Assembly: GCA_963736305.1 (NCBI GenBank)
Contig: CAVTOD010000007.1
Location: 434,001-498,000 of the forward strand
Source of the DNA: DASUPK01 sp963736305
Lineage (GTDB): Bacteria; Actinomycetota; Thermoleophilia; Solirubrobacterales; 70-9
Length of the DNA stretch: 64,000 nucleotides
Direction: 5' to 3'
Below the pieces are notes generated by a model. The model was given only the letters and a program-made list of their open reading frames with translations, was not told where the DNA came from and ran no database searches. Of the stretch, positions 9,474-16,735 are shown piece by piece; positions within the stretch are counted from its first letter, which is position 1, and the number at the start of each line of letters is the position of its first letter. The translations under genes were made by a program, and so were the position numbers.

Positions 9474-10460
9474 CTACACCGCGGCTTCGGCGGGAGCTTT
9501 GGGGGCCTTGATGCGCTTCGACGCGGCCTTGCTGCGGCGCTGGACGCGCTTGGTGGAGCTGAGCTCACGGGCCCTCTGGTTCCAGGCCGCCAGCCAGGCC
9601 GGGACCTCGCGCGCCGGGAGCGGCTTTGCGATCAGGAATCCCTGGGCGCGCTCGCATCCCATGCTGCGTAGCTGGCGCCAGGCTTCCTCGGTCTCCACGC
9701 CCTCGGCGACGACCTGCAGGCCCATCTGGTGGGCGAGGTGGATTGTCGAGCGGACGATCGTGCGATCCGCGTCGTTCTCGACCCCGAGGATCAGGGAGCG
9801 ATCGATCTTAAGCTCCTCAATCGGGAGGCTCATCAGCTGCCTGAAAGAGAAGTGGCCGGTCCCGAAATCGTCGATCGAGACTGTTGCGCCGAGCGCGCTC
9901 AGCTGCCTGAGCGCCTTCGCTGTGACGTCGGCTTCGGTCACGAGGGCGTCCTCGGTGACCTCGAACTGAAGGGCCTTGCCGGGAATGCCGGCCCGCGCCA
10001 GAGCCTGGGCCACGAAATCGTCGAGCCTCCACCCGGGCTCGGAGAAGATGCCGGGCGACAGGTTCACGGAAAGCTGTAGTCCCAGACCGGACCTCCACCA
10101 GTCGCCGGCGGCTCGAATCGAGGGCTCGATGATCCGCTCTGTCAGGAGGCGCATCTTCCCTCCGCTCTCGACGCGAGGCAGAAACTCTGCGGCAGCAATG
10201 AGTCCCAGCTTCGGGTTGTCCCAGCGAGCGAGCGCTTCTACGCCGATCACGCGCGCGCTGCGCAGGTCCACCTTCGGCTGGAAATAGGGCTCAATCTCCC
10301 CTCGCTCCAGGGCGCTCACGACGTCGGGCAACGGCGACCCGCCGCCCCCATTGTGATTGTGGTTCAGAGCCATCAGACCTCGGTCCGCCAGCTTCTCGAT
10401 AGCCCCCTGCAGCCTGCCATTGGCAGTACGGGGAGTTTCGACGCTAGGCCCGGGTGCCAC
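9474..10460 (-). CDS. EAL-domain c-di-GMP phosphodiesterase
   Basis: A 328-aa protein that is almost entirely an EAL domain with a short N-terminal leader and a basic, Lys/Ala/Pro-rich tail. Catalytic and metal-site residues look intact: EALARW, N in LSVNLSP, E in VTEDAL, DDFGTG, K in ELKIDRS, E in VAEGVET and Q in QGFL. It should therefore hydrolyse c-di-GMP to pGpG. No GGDEF, sensor or membrane segment is present. GTG start at 10460; an in-frame ATG about 30 codons later is possible. It sits between the permease and the TrkA genes on the opposite strand. Confidence 0.9.
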   Translation of the reverse strand: MAPGPSVETPRTANGRLQGAIEKLADRGLMALNHNHNGGGGSPLPDVVSALERGEIEPYFQPKVDLRSARVIGVEALARWDNPKLGLIAAAEFLPRVESGGKMRLLTERIIEPSIRAAGDWWRSGLGLQLSVNLSPGIFSEPGWRLDDFVAQALARAGIPGKALQFEVTEDALVTEADVTAKALRQLSALGATVSIDDFGTGHFSFRQLMSLPIEELKIDRSLILGVENDADRTIVRSTIHLAHQMGLQVVAEGVETEEAWRQLRSMGCERAQGFLIAKPLPAREVPAWLAAWNQRARELSSTKRVQRRSKAASKRIKAPKAPAEAAV

Positions 10461-10560
10461 AACGGGTCGAACTACCCTCTCTTTTCAGTAGTTGCCCCGG
10501 ACCGCCCACGCGTGTCCCAGGCATAGGTCGCGCGGGACACAGGACTAAGATCCGAAGCGA

Positions 10561-11007
10561 ATGTTCGTTCTCATCGTTGGCTGCGGGAGGGTTGGGTCCT
10601 CCGTTGCGCGGAGCATGCTCCGCGAGGGGCACGAGGTGTCGTGCCTCGACGAGGATCCCGAGGCGCACGCGCGCCTCGAGGTGAATCTTGACCGCTCCTG
10701 GGAGGACACCGGCGGGCAGTTCACCGTCGGTACGGCCCTGGAGGAGGAGGCCCTTACCGCCGCCGGCATCGAGCGAGCCGATGCCTTCATCGCCTCGACC
10801 GATGGGGACAACACGAACATCGTGATCGCGCAGATCGCGAAGAGGCAGTTCAACGTCCCCACCGTGATCGCGCGGATTCTCGATCCGCTGCGGGCGGAGT
10901 GGTACGAGAAGCAGGGGGTCAACACGATCTGCCCGACCCGTGTCGCGATCGAGATGCTCGAGAAGGAAGTCCTGGAGGCGGCCGCCTCCGGCACCAGTCC
11001 CGGCTGA
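10561..11007 (+). CDS. TrkA-N (RCK) K+-uptake regulatory protein
   Basis: A 148-aa NAD-binding RCK domain (GCGRVGSSVA at residues 7-16, D31 at the end of strand 2) without a TrkA-C domain. Such subunits bind NAD(H) or ATP and gate Trk/Ktr-type K+ channels. The stop overlaps the start of the second TrkA gene (TGATG), implying a co-translated heteromeric pair like CeoB/CeoC. No K+ channel subunit is visible next to them; the APC permease upstream is the nearest transporter. Confidence 0.88.
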   Translation: MFVLIVGCGRVGSSVARSMLREGHEVSCLDEDPEAHARLEVNLDRSWEDTGGQFTVGTALEEEALTAAGIERADAFIASTDGDNTNIVIAQIAKRQFNVPTVIARILDPLRAEWYEKQGVNTICPTRVAIEMLEKEVLEAAASGTSPG

Positions 11008-11696
11008 TGGGCGAGGGCAAATACATCATCATCGCCGGGGCGGGCAAGGTGGGCTGGAACCTGGCTCGCGAGCTCCTCGACAAGGGAAATGAGGTGACCG
11101 TGATCGAGGACAACCGGAACCGCTACACCACGGTCGAGCAGGAGCTCGAGCACAACATCCAGTACGGCGACGCCTCCGAGCTCTGGGTGCTGGAGCGAGC
11201 GGGTATATCTCGCGCAGACATGGTGATCGCCGTGACCGGCGACGACGAGGACAACATGCTGATCTGCCAGGTCGCGAAGGAGAAGTACCTGGTCGACCGG
11301 ATCATCGCCCGCGTCAACAACCCGCGAAACCGGCCGCACTTCGAGCTCCTCGGCATCAAGCCCTACGTATCGGCGACGGACCTGATCCTGAGGCTGCTGG
11401 AGCACGAGGTCCCCGAGTACGGCCTTGTGCATCTCCTCGACCTGCCGGAGGAGCGGCTGGAGATCATCGAGATGCTGCTCGCCGAAGACAGCCGGGTCGC
11501 CGGGAAGAGGGTCGGAGAGCTCAGCATGCCCGAGGGCAGCCTGCTGATCTCGATCCTGCGCGAGGGGCAGGGCGGCTTCGTGCCGACGCCGGAGACGGTG
11601 CTGGAGGCGGGCGACGAGGTGCTGGCGGTTCTCGACCCCGGCCTGGAGGAGGAGCTGAAGGTGTTCTTCGGGTCTGACGGTGCGGCCGCCGGGTAA
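11007..11696 (+). CDS. TrkA-N/TrkA-C K+-uptake regulatory protein
   Basis: A 229-aa protein with an RCK N-domain (GAGKVGWNLA at about 10-19, E36 after strand 2) and a C-terminal TrkA-C (RCK-C) domain from about residue 140 (RVAGKRVGELSMPEGSLLISI, PTPETVLEAGDEVLAVL). It is the full-length partner of the shorter RCK gene it overlaps by one base. The 3' end is 31 bp before the start of the FAD reductase. Confidence 0.9.
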   Translation: MGEGKYIIIAGAGKVGWNLARELLDKGNEVTVIEDNRNRYTTVEQELEHNIQYGDASELWVLERAGISRADMVIAVTGDDEDNMLICQVAKEKYLVDRIIARVNNPRNRPHFELLGIKPYVSATDLILRLLEHEVPEYGLVHLLDLPEERLEIIEMLLAEDSRVAGKRVGELSMPEGSLLISILREGQGGFVPTPETVLEAGDEVLAVLDPGLEEELKVFFGSDGAAAG

Positions 11697-11727
11697 GAAA
11701 TCGGGCCCGAGCGACACCAACGTTGAG

Positions 11728-12963
11728 ATGAGAAAGGTCGAGTACCTACTGATCGGAGGGTTCGCCGCGGCCCACTGCGCCGCCGAGCTGCGCAAGCGCG
11801 GGGCGGACGGCGACATCCTGCTGGTCGGCCGGGAGCCGGAGCCGCCCTACGAGCGGCCGCCGCTCTCCAAGGAATACCTGCGCGGCGAGTCGAAGCGCGA
11901 GGACGCCTACGTCAACCCGGCGTCCTGGTACGAGGAGAACGGCGTCGAGCTGCGCACCGGGACGAACGTGATGTCGCTCGACACGGAGGCGCGGACGGCC
12001 AAGCTGCATGGTGGGGAGGAGGTCGGCTTTGAGAAGGCGCTGCTCGCCACCGGGGCGAACGTGAACATCCTGCGCGTCGAGGGCGCGGGGCAGGAGGGGA
12101 TCCACTACCTGCGGGCGTTCGGCAACTCCGACGGGATTCGCGAGGCGGCCGAGGGCGCCGAGCGCGTGGTGCTGATCGGCGGCAGCTACATCGGCTGCGA
12201 GGTGGCGGCATCCCTGACCGCCAAGGGGACGCAATGCGCGATCGTGATGATGGAGGAGGTGGCGCTTTCCCGGACCTTCGGGGAGGAGGCGGGGCGCTGG
12301 TTCCACGAGCTGCTCGAGTCGAAGGGGGTGGAGATCCACGGCGGCGAGACGCTGGAGGCCTTCGAGGGGGACGGCGACGTCAAGGGCGTGGTGACCGAGA
12401 GCGGCAAGGTGATCGAGGGCGACGTGGTCGTGGTGGGCGCCGGGGTGAAGCCGGATGTGATGCTGGCGGAGCGCGCCGGGCTCGAGGTCGACAACGGGGT
12501 CGTCTGCGACGAGACGCTGCAGACCTCGGTGGAGGGGATCTACGCCGCCGGGGACATCTGCTCGTACGAGAGCCGGGTGCACGGCAGGCGGCTGCGGGTT
12601 GAGCACTGGGACGTGGCGATGCAGCAGGGTCAGCACACGGCCCCCTCGATGCTGGGTGAGGCCAAGCCGTATGAGGTGGTTCCTTACTTCTTCAGCGACC
12701 TGGCCGACTGGGCCGGGCTCGAGTACGTGGGCCCGGCGACCGACTGGGACGAGGTGGTCTGGCGCGGCGATCGCGACGCGGGCGAGTTCTCGGTCTTCTA
12801 CCTCAAGGACGAGAAGGTGGCGGGCGCTCTGACGGTGGAGCGCTCGGAGGAGCTGGCGCATGCGCGCACGCTGCTGGCTGAGGGCGTGGACGTAGCAGGA
12901 GACGAGGCAAAGGCGCTGCTCGGCGACCCGGACAGCGATCTGGCTCAGCTCACGTCAAGCTAG
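11728..12963 (+). CDS. FAD-dependent NAD(P)H:ferredoxin-type oxidoreductase
   Basis: A 411-aa flavoprotein of the ferredoxin/rubredoxin reductase type: RPPLSKEYLRG near residue 45, the NAD-binding GGSYIGCEVAASL near 152, GIYAAGDI near 272 and RVEHWDVAMQQGQ just after it, then the C-terminal reductase domain. It should pass electrons from NAD(P)H to a small iron-sulfur protein. Oddly, the first dinucleotide-binding loop reads LLIGGFAAAH, one glycine short of the usual GGGxAA pattern, which could weaken FAD binding or reflect a 3-bp deletion. ATG at 11728 starts right at the first strand. Confidence 0.88.
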   Translation: MRKVEYLLIGGFAAAHCAAELRKRGADGDILLVGREPEPPYERPPLSKEYLRGESKREDAYVNPASWYEENGVELRTGTNVMSLDTEARTAKLHGGEEVGFEKALLATGANVNILRVEGAGQEGIHYLRAFGNSDGIREAAEGAERVVLIGGSYIGCEVAASLTAKGTQCAIVMMEEVALSRTFGEEAGRWFHELLESKGVEIHGGETLEAFEGDGDVKGVVTESGKVIEGDVVVVGAGVKPDVMLAERAGLEVDNGVVCDETLQTSVEGIYAAGDICSYESRVHGRRLRVEHWDVAMQQGQHTAPSMLGEAKPYEVVPYFFSDLADWAGLEYVGPATDWDEVVWRGDRDAGEFSVFYLKDEKVAGALTVERSEELAHARTLLAEGVDVAGDEAKALLGDPDSDLAQLTSS

Positions 12964-12977
12964 GCTTTCTGGAGCCT

Positions 12978-13049
12978 TGCGGGCTGGTGTAATTGGCAAC
13001 ACGTGCGCCTCTGGAGCGCAAATTCGGGGTTCAAGTCCCTGGCCCGCAG
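12978..13049 (+). tRNA. tRNA-Gln (anticodon CUG)
   Basis: A complete 72-nt cloverleaf: acceptor stem TGCGGGC/GCCCGCA, D arm GTGTAATTGGCAACAC typical of glutamine tRNAs, anticodon stem TGCGC/GCGCA with loop CTCTGGA (anticodon CTG), T arm with TTCAAGT loop, and G as discriminator base. CCA is not encoded. Confidence 0.95.
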
Positions 13050-13090
13050 TTAGAACTCCCAGGCCGAAGCTTGCTACCTTGCGCGGCCGT

Positions 13091-13771
13091 ATGTGGCGCT
13101 TGCGGCACCTGATCGTCCTCGTCGCGGCAGTGGGCGCGGGGACCCTGTTCTCCGCCTGTGGCGGGGACAGCTCGCCGGAGACCCCGATCGTGGTCCCGAC
13201 CGAGACGAGCCAGGCGGCGACCGGCAAGACCGATTTCATTGCCCAGGCTGATTCGATCTGCGCGGAGGCGAACGCTTCCATCGAGCAGTTCGCATCGGCG
13301 GGGCAGGGTGAGAGCGAGGCCGACCAGATCGCCCAGCTTCGCCAGGGCGTGATCGACTCGATCAAGCAGCTCAACCCGCCGGCCGACACCAACCTCGACG
13401 CATTCCTGAAGGCCATGTCGGACGAGGTCTCGGCCGGACAGAAGATCGGCCTGGCCGTCCAGCGCGGCGAGGACCCGAGCCAGTTCGAGACCGAGCTCGA
13501 CAGCGCCAAGTCCCAGGCCGAGACGGCCGGCTCCGCCTACGGCTTCAAGCAGTGCGGGGCAGCGATCAGCTCGTCCAGCACCTCATCCAGCTCGAGCAGC
13601 AGCTCCAGCTCGAGCAGCGGCGCCGCTGTGACGCCGAGCGCTCCGAGCAGTCCCTCGAGCGGAACCGCCGGCGGTACCTCCGGCAGCTCCGGGACAAGTG
13701 GCAGCAGCGGCACGTCCGGCTCGTCGGGCAGCAGCGGATCCAGCGGGTCCGGCGGCATCGGCCCGGGCTAG
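13091..13771 (+). CDS. Ser-rich lipoprotein with low-complexity tail
   Basis: A 226-aa predicted lipoprotein: signal peptide with lipobox LFSAC near residue 23, a helical middle domain (about 45-155), then a tail of poly-Ser and repeats of SGSSGT type that should be an extended, possibly glycosylated spacer. ATG at 13091 chosen because it gives the signal peptide. The TAG stop lies in the 6-bp sequence duplicated by the neighbouring insertion sequence. Before the insertion this stop overlapped the stop of the convergent ABC gene in one CTAG. Function unknown. Confidence 0.8.
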   Translation: MWRLRHLIVLVAAVGAGTLFSACGGDSSPETPIVVPTETSQAATGKTDFIAQADSICAEANASIEQFASAGQGESEADQIAQLRQGVIDSIKQLNPPADTNLDAFLKAMSDEVSAGQKIGLAVQRGEDPSQFETELDSAKSQAETAGSAYGFKQCGAAISSSSTSSSSSSSSSSSSGAAVTPSAPSSPSSGTAGGTSGSSGTSGSSGTSGSSGSSGSSGSGGIGPG

Positions 13772-13772
13772 G
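13767..13772. repeat. Left target-site duplication of the IS (GCTAGG)
   Basis: GCTAGG immediately outside the left IS end, identical to 14842-14847. It fits the NCTAGN target known for IS481-type elements and contains the lipoprotein stop codon. Confidence 0.9.
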
Positions 13773-14700
13773 TGTCCTGACCGGATAGGTCGTGAACGCG
13801 ACTGATCGGCGGCCGGTCCCCGATCGCGGAATGGGGTCTGCGCGCGTTGTAGTAGCGAAGCCAGTGTGGCATGGCCTTCGACCGCGCCTCCGAGGAGGCG
13901 TAGGCGAGCCCATAGCCCCACTCCCGCGCCATTGTCTGCTGGAAGCGCTCGACCTTGCCGTTGGTCTGCGGCCGGTAGGGCTGGGTGGTCAGGTGGCGGA
14001 TCCTGCGGTCTCGGAGCAGCTTCGCCAGCTGGGTCGACTTCGTGTAGGAGAAGTGGTTGTCGGTCATCAGCCGGCGAACCACCATCCCCTCTCGCTCGAA
14101 GAAGGCCAGGGCCCTCTTGACGAACTCGATCACGGTCTCCGCCCGCTCGTCTCGGTGGAGCTCTGAGAAGGCCAAGCGGGAGTGGTCGTCGACGATCGAG
14201 TGCACCCACTCATAGCCGGCCTGCCGGTTGCGAGTCGAGCGATCGCCGGTGACCGCGTGCCCGGGCTCGGAGAAGCGGGAGTAGCGCTTGGTGTCCATAT
14301 GCAGCAGGTCTCCGGGGCAGGGCCACTCATAGCGGACGACCTTCTCCCTCGCCGGTCGCGGCGGCCTGGAGAACCCGTGACGCCGCAAGGTGGCGTGAAC
14401 GGTCGAATGAGGGCGACCGACCACGCCGGCGATCAGACGCGGCCCCCAGCCCGTGTTGCGCCGCACCTCGCAGATCCGCTCCTGCTCTTCGCCGGGAAGC
14501 ATTCGCGGGCAGCGGTGAGGACGGCTCGAGCGGTCGCAAAGGCCCTCCCCGGCACGGTGGCGGTGCCACCACTTGTGGGCGGTTGCCGGGGAGATGCGGA
14601 AGGCCCTGGCGGCGCCCCTGATCGTCGTTCCCGCCTCGATCAGCTCGCAGAGCTCCAGCCGCGCGGCGGGTCCGAGCTTCGCCTTAGTGTGGATCTTCAT
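13768..14700 (-). CDS. IS481-family transposase
   Basis: A 310-aa DDE transposase: N-terminal helix-turn-helix (GAARAFRISPATAHKWWHRH), a second HTH_32-type region, then an rve integrase core with catalytic D (HMDTKRY), D (MTDNHFSY) and E (NGKVERF). The ATG at 14700 is preceded by AAAGGAG at ideal spacing. The reading frame runs past the IS end and stops at a TAG supplied by the target duplication, which is normal for members that insert into CTAG. The frame is intact, so the element may be active. Confidence 0.93.
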   Translation of the reverse strand: MKIHTKAKLGPAARLELCELIEAGTTIRGAARAFRISPATAHKWWHRHRAGEGLCDRSSRPHRCPRMLPGEEQERICEVRRNTGWGPRLIAGVVGRPHSTVHATLRRHGFSRPPRPAREKVVRYEWPCPGDLLHMDTKRYSRFSEPGHAVTGDRSTRNRQAGYEWVHSIVDDHSRLAFSELHRDERAETVIEFVKRALAFFEREGMVVRRLMTDNHFSYTKSTQLAKLLRDRRIRHLTTQPYRPQTNGKVERFQQTMAREWGYGLAYASSEARSKAMPHWLRYYNARRPHSAIGDRPPISRVHDLSGQDT

Positions 14701-14841
14701 CCGGGTTCTCCTTTGTCTTGAGATCTCGCAAGACCCCAAGCCTCGGGATGGGCCCGGATGGTTCTTCGGCCGGCCCAAGCGGCTCCGCGGAGCCGCTTGG
14801 GCCGAAGCCCTCAGGTGTTCAGGACGTCACTGGGCAGGACA
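13773..14841 (-). mobile_element. IS481-family insertion sequence, about 1.07 kb
   Basis: Bounded by imperfect terminal inverted repeats starting TGTCCTGACC (left) and TGTCCTGCCC (right, read on the minus strand), continuing with similarity up to the GTGAAC / CTGAAC stretch. Flanked by a perfect 6-bp direct repeat GCTAGG. Contains one intact transposase gene. It landed exactly between two convergent genes without damaging either, because the duplication restored both stop codons. Confidence 0.92.
14771..14804. repeat. 34-bp perfect palindrome inside the IS, upstream of transposase
   Basis: CGGCCCAAGCGGCTCCG and its exact reverse complement abut at 14787/14788. It lies between the right IS end and the transposase start, so a transcript entering from outside would fold here. 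A likely role is to block read-through or cap transposase expression after insertion near an active gene. Confidence 0.75.
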
Positions 14842-14847
14842 GCTAGG
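14842..14847. repeat. Right target-site duplication of the IS (GCTAGG)
   Basis: Second copy of GCTAGG directly after the right inverted repeat. It carries the stop codon (CTA on this strand) of the ABC exporter subunit. Confidence 0.9.
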
Positions 14848-16735
14848 CCGCGGCCAGATCCGCCCAGGTCCCGTAGAGCTCGGCGTAGCGCCCGCCCGCC
14901 GCGATCAGCTCGTCGTGCGTGCCACTCTCCGCGATCCGGCCGTTCTCCAGCACCGCGATTCGGCCCGCGCCTCGAATGGTCGAGAGCCGGTGCGCGATCA
15001 CGATCGCAGTCCGTCCCTGCAGCAGCCGCTCCAGGCCGGACTCGATCGCCCGCTCGGTCCGCACGTCGACGTTCGAGGTCGCCTCGTCCAGGATCAGGAT
15101 CCGCGGCTCCGCTAGCAGCGCCCTCGCGAACGCGATCAGCTGCCGCTGCCCGGCCGACAGGGACACGCCTCGCTCCCCGACCTCGGTATCGAAGCCGTCC
15201 GACATCCGGCGGATGAAGACGCCGGCGCCGATCGCGTCGGCGGCGGCCTCGATCTCCTCGTCGGACGCCTCGGGGCGCCCGAATGCGATGTTCTCTCGCA
15301 CCGTCCCGGAGAACAGGAACCCCTCCTGCGGCACGATCCCGAGCTGGCTGCGCAGGCAGGTAGAGCTCAGGTCGCGCAGGTCATGGCCATCGACCAGCAC
15401 CCGGCCTCGCTGGGGGTCGTAGAAGCGCGAGACCAGCTTCGCGAAGGTCGACTTACCCGCACCCGTCTCGCCGACGAGGGCCAGCGTCTCGCCGGCGGAA
15501 ACGTGGATCGAGACATCCTCGAGCGCCCAGGCCGCGTCGTCCTCGTCCTCGTCAGGGCCCGTCTCGATCAGTCCGCTGGAGCGCTTCAGCCCCGCCGTCT
15601 TGTCCAGCCCGTACGAGAACCAGACGCCGTCCATCTCGATCTCGCCGCGGAGAGTCCCCGGGTCGAGGGCGTCCGGCCTGTCAATCATGTCGGGCTCGGT
15701 GTCGAGCAGGTCGAAGATCTTGTCCAGCGCCGCCATCCCCTGCTGGTAGGTCGTGTAGAGGTTGGAGAGCTGCTGGATCGGGTCGAAGAAGGTCGACAGG
15801 TAGCCGACGAAGGCGACCACGATCCCGATCTGCACATCCCGGGCGTGTCCGCTGAGATCGAGCGCCTGATAGCCGCCGTAGAGCAGGATCACGGCGGTGC
15901 CGATCGCCGAGAGCAGCTCGACCGCCGGGAAGTACGAGGCGTTCAGGTAGACGGTCTTCAGGTTCGCCTGGCGGTTGAGCTCGTTGAGCTCGGCCATCCG
16001 CTCCACGTGGCGGCGCTCCTGCGCGAAGCTGCGCACGACTCGCACGCCGCTGAGGGTCTCCTGGAGATAGGCGGTCACCTCCGCGATCCGCTCGCGCGTG
16101 ATCCGGTAAGCGCTCGCCGCGACGATCCGGAAGACGAGGCTCGCGATCGCCAGCAGTGGCAGGGTCAGGAACACCACCAGCGCCAGCTGGACGTCCGCGA
16201 CGAGCATGATCACCACGACGCCCACGAGGGTGAGCGTGCTGGAGAAGAGGGTGACCACGCCGCTGCTGATCAGCTGGTCAAGCGCGTCCACGTCGTTGGT
16301 GATCCGCGAGATCAGGACGCCCGGGCGGTTGCGGGTGAAGAACCCGATCGACATCTGTTGGAGGTGCGTGAAGATCCGGATCCGCAGGTCCTGCAGCGCC
16401 CGCTCGCCCACCCAACCGACGAGGTAGGTCTGCAGATACGACGTACCCCATCCGACCAATGCGGCGCCGAGGAAGGCCGCGACGATCAGCTCGAGCTCGG
16501 TCGTGTTGTGGGTGAGGGCCGCTGAGACCGCCTTGCCGACCAGGAATGGCGGTGCGAGCGTCGCGACCGTCGCGAGGATCAACGCGCCGAGCATCATCAG
16601 CACCTGGCGCCGGTAGGGCCGCAGCAGCGAGAACAGCCAGCGAACCTTGCGCCAGCGGTCGTCCTCCCCTCGGATCAACCTCCACAGGGACCGGAAGAGA
16701 GCAAAGAAGTTCTGGCCGCCATTCGTCTCGTTCAC
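14843..16735 (-). CDS. ABC exporter half-transporter, catalytic-site subunit
   Basis: A 630-aa type IV ABC half-exporter: six helices, then an ATPase domain with Walker A GETGAGKST (about 421-429), signature LSAGQRQ and Walker B ILILDEATSNVD with the normal catalytic glutamate. An acidic insert (EDEDDAAW) precedes the ATPase domain. The GTG start at 16735 overlaps the TGA stop of the upstream subunit (GTGA). Paired with that degenerate subunit it should form a heterodimeric multidrug/lipid exporter of the TM287/288 or BmrCD kind. Substrate unknown. Confidence 0.93.
   Translation of the reverse strand: MNETNGGQNFFALFRSLWRLIRGEDDRWRKVRWLFSLLRPYRRQVLMMLGALILATVATLAPPFLVGKAVSAALTHNTTELELIVAAFLGAALVGWGTSYLQTYLVGWVGERALQDLRIRIFTHLQQMSIGFFTRNRPGVLISRITNDVDALDQLISSGVVTLFSSTLTLVGVVVIMLVADVQLALVVFLTLPLLAIASLVFRIVAASAYRITRERIAEVTAYLQETLSGVRVVRSFAQERRHVERMAELNELNRQANLKTVYLNASYFPAVELLSAIGTAVILLYGGYQALDLSGHARDVQIGIVVAFVGYLSTFFDPIQQLSNLYTTYQQGMAALDKIFDLLDTEPDMIDRPDALDPGTLRGEIEMDGVWFSYGLDKTAGLKRSSGLIETGPDEDEDDAAWALEDVSIHVSAGETLALVGETGAGKSTFAKLVSRFYDPQRGRVLVDGHDLRDLSSTCLRSQLGIVPQEGFLFSGTVRENIAFGRPEASDEEIEAAADAIGAGVFIRRMSDGFDTEVGERGVSLSAGQRQLIAFARALLAEPRILILDEATSNVDVRTERAIESGLERLLQGRTAIVIAHRLSTIRGAGRIAVLENGRIAESGTHDELIAAGGRYAELYGTWADLAAA

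Noticed and set aside
13560..13770. A CRISPR or minisatellite array in the Ser/Gly-rich region
   Set aside because: The repeats are in-frame codons for Ser, Gly and Thr with no constant spacer structure; they belong to the low-complexity tail of the lipoprotein.
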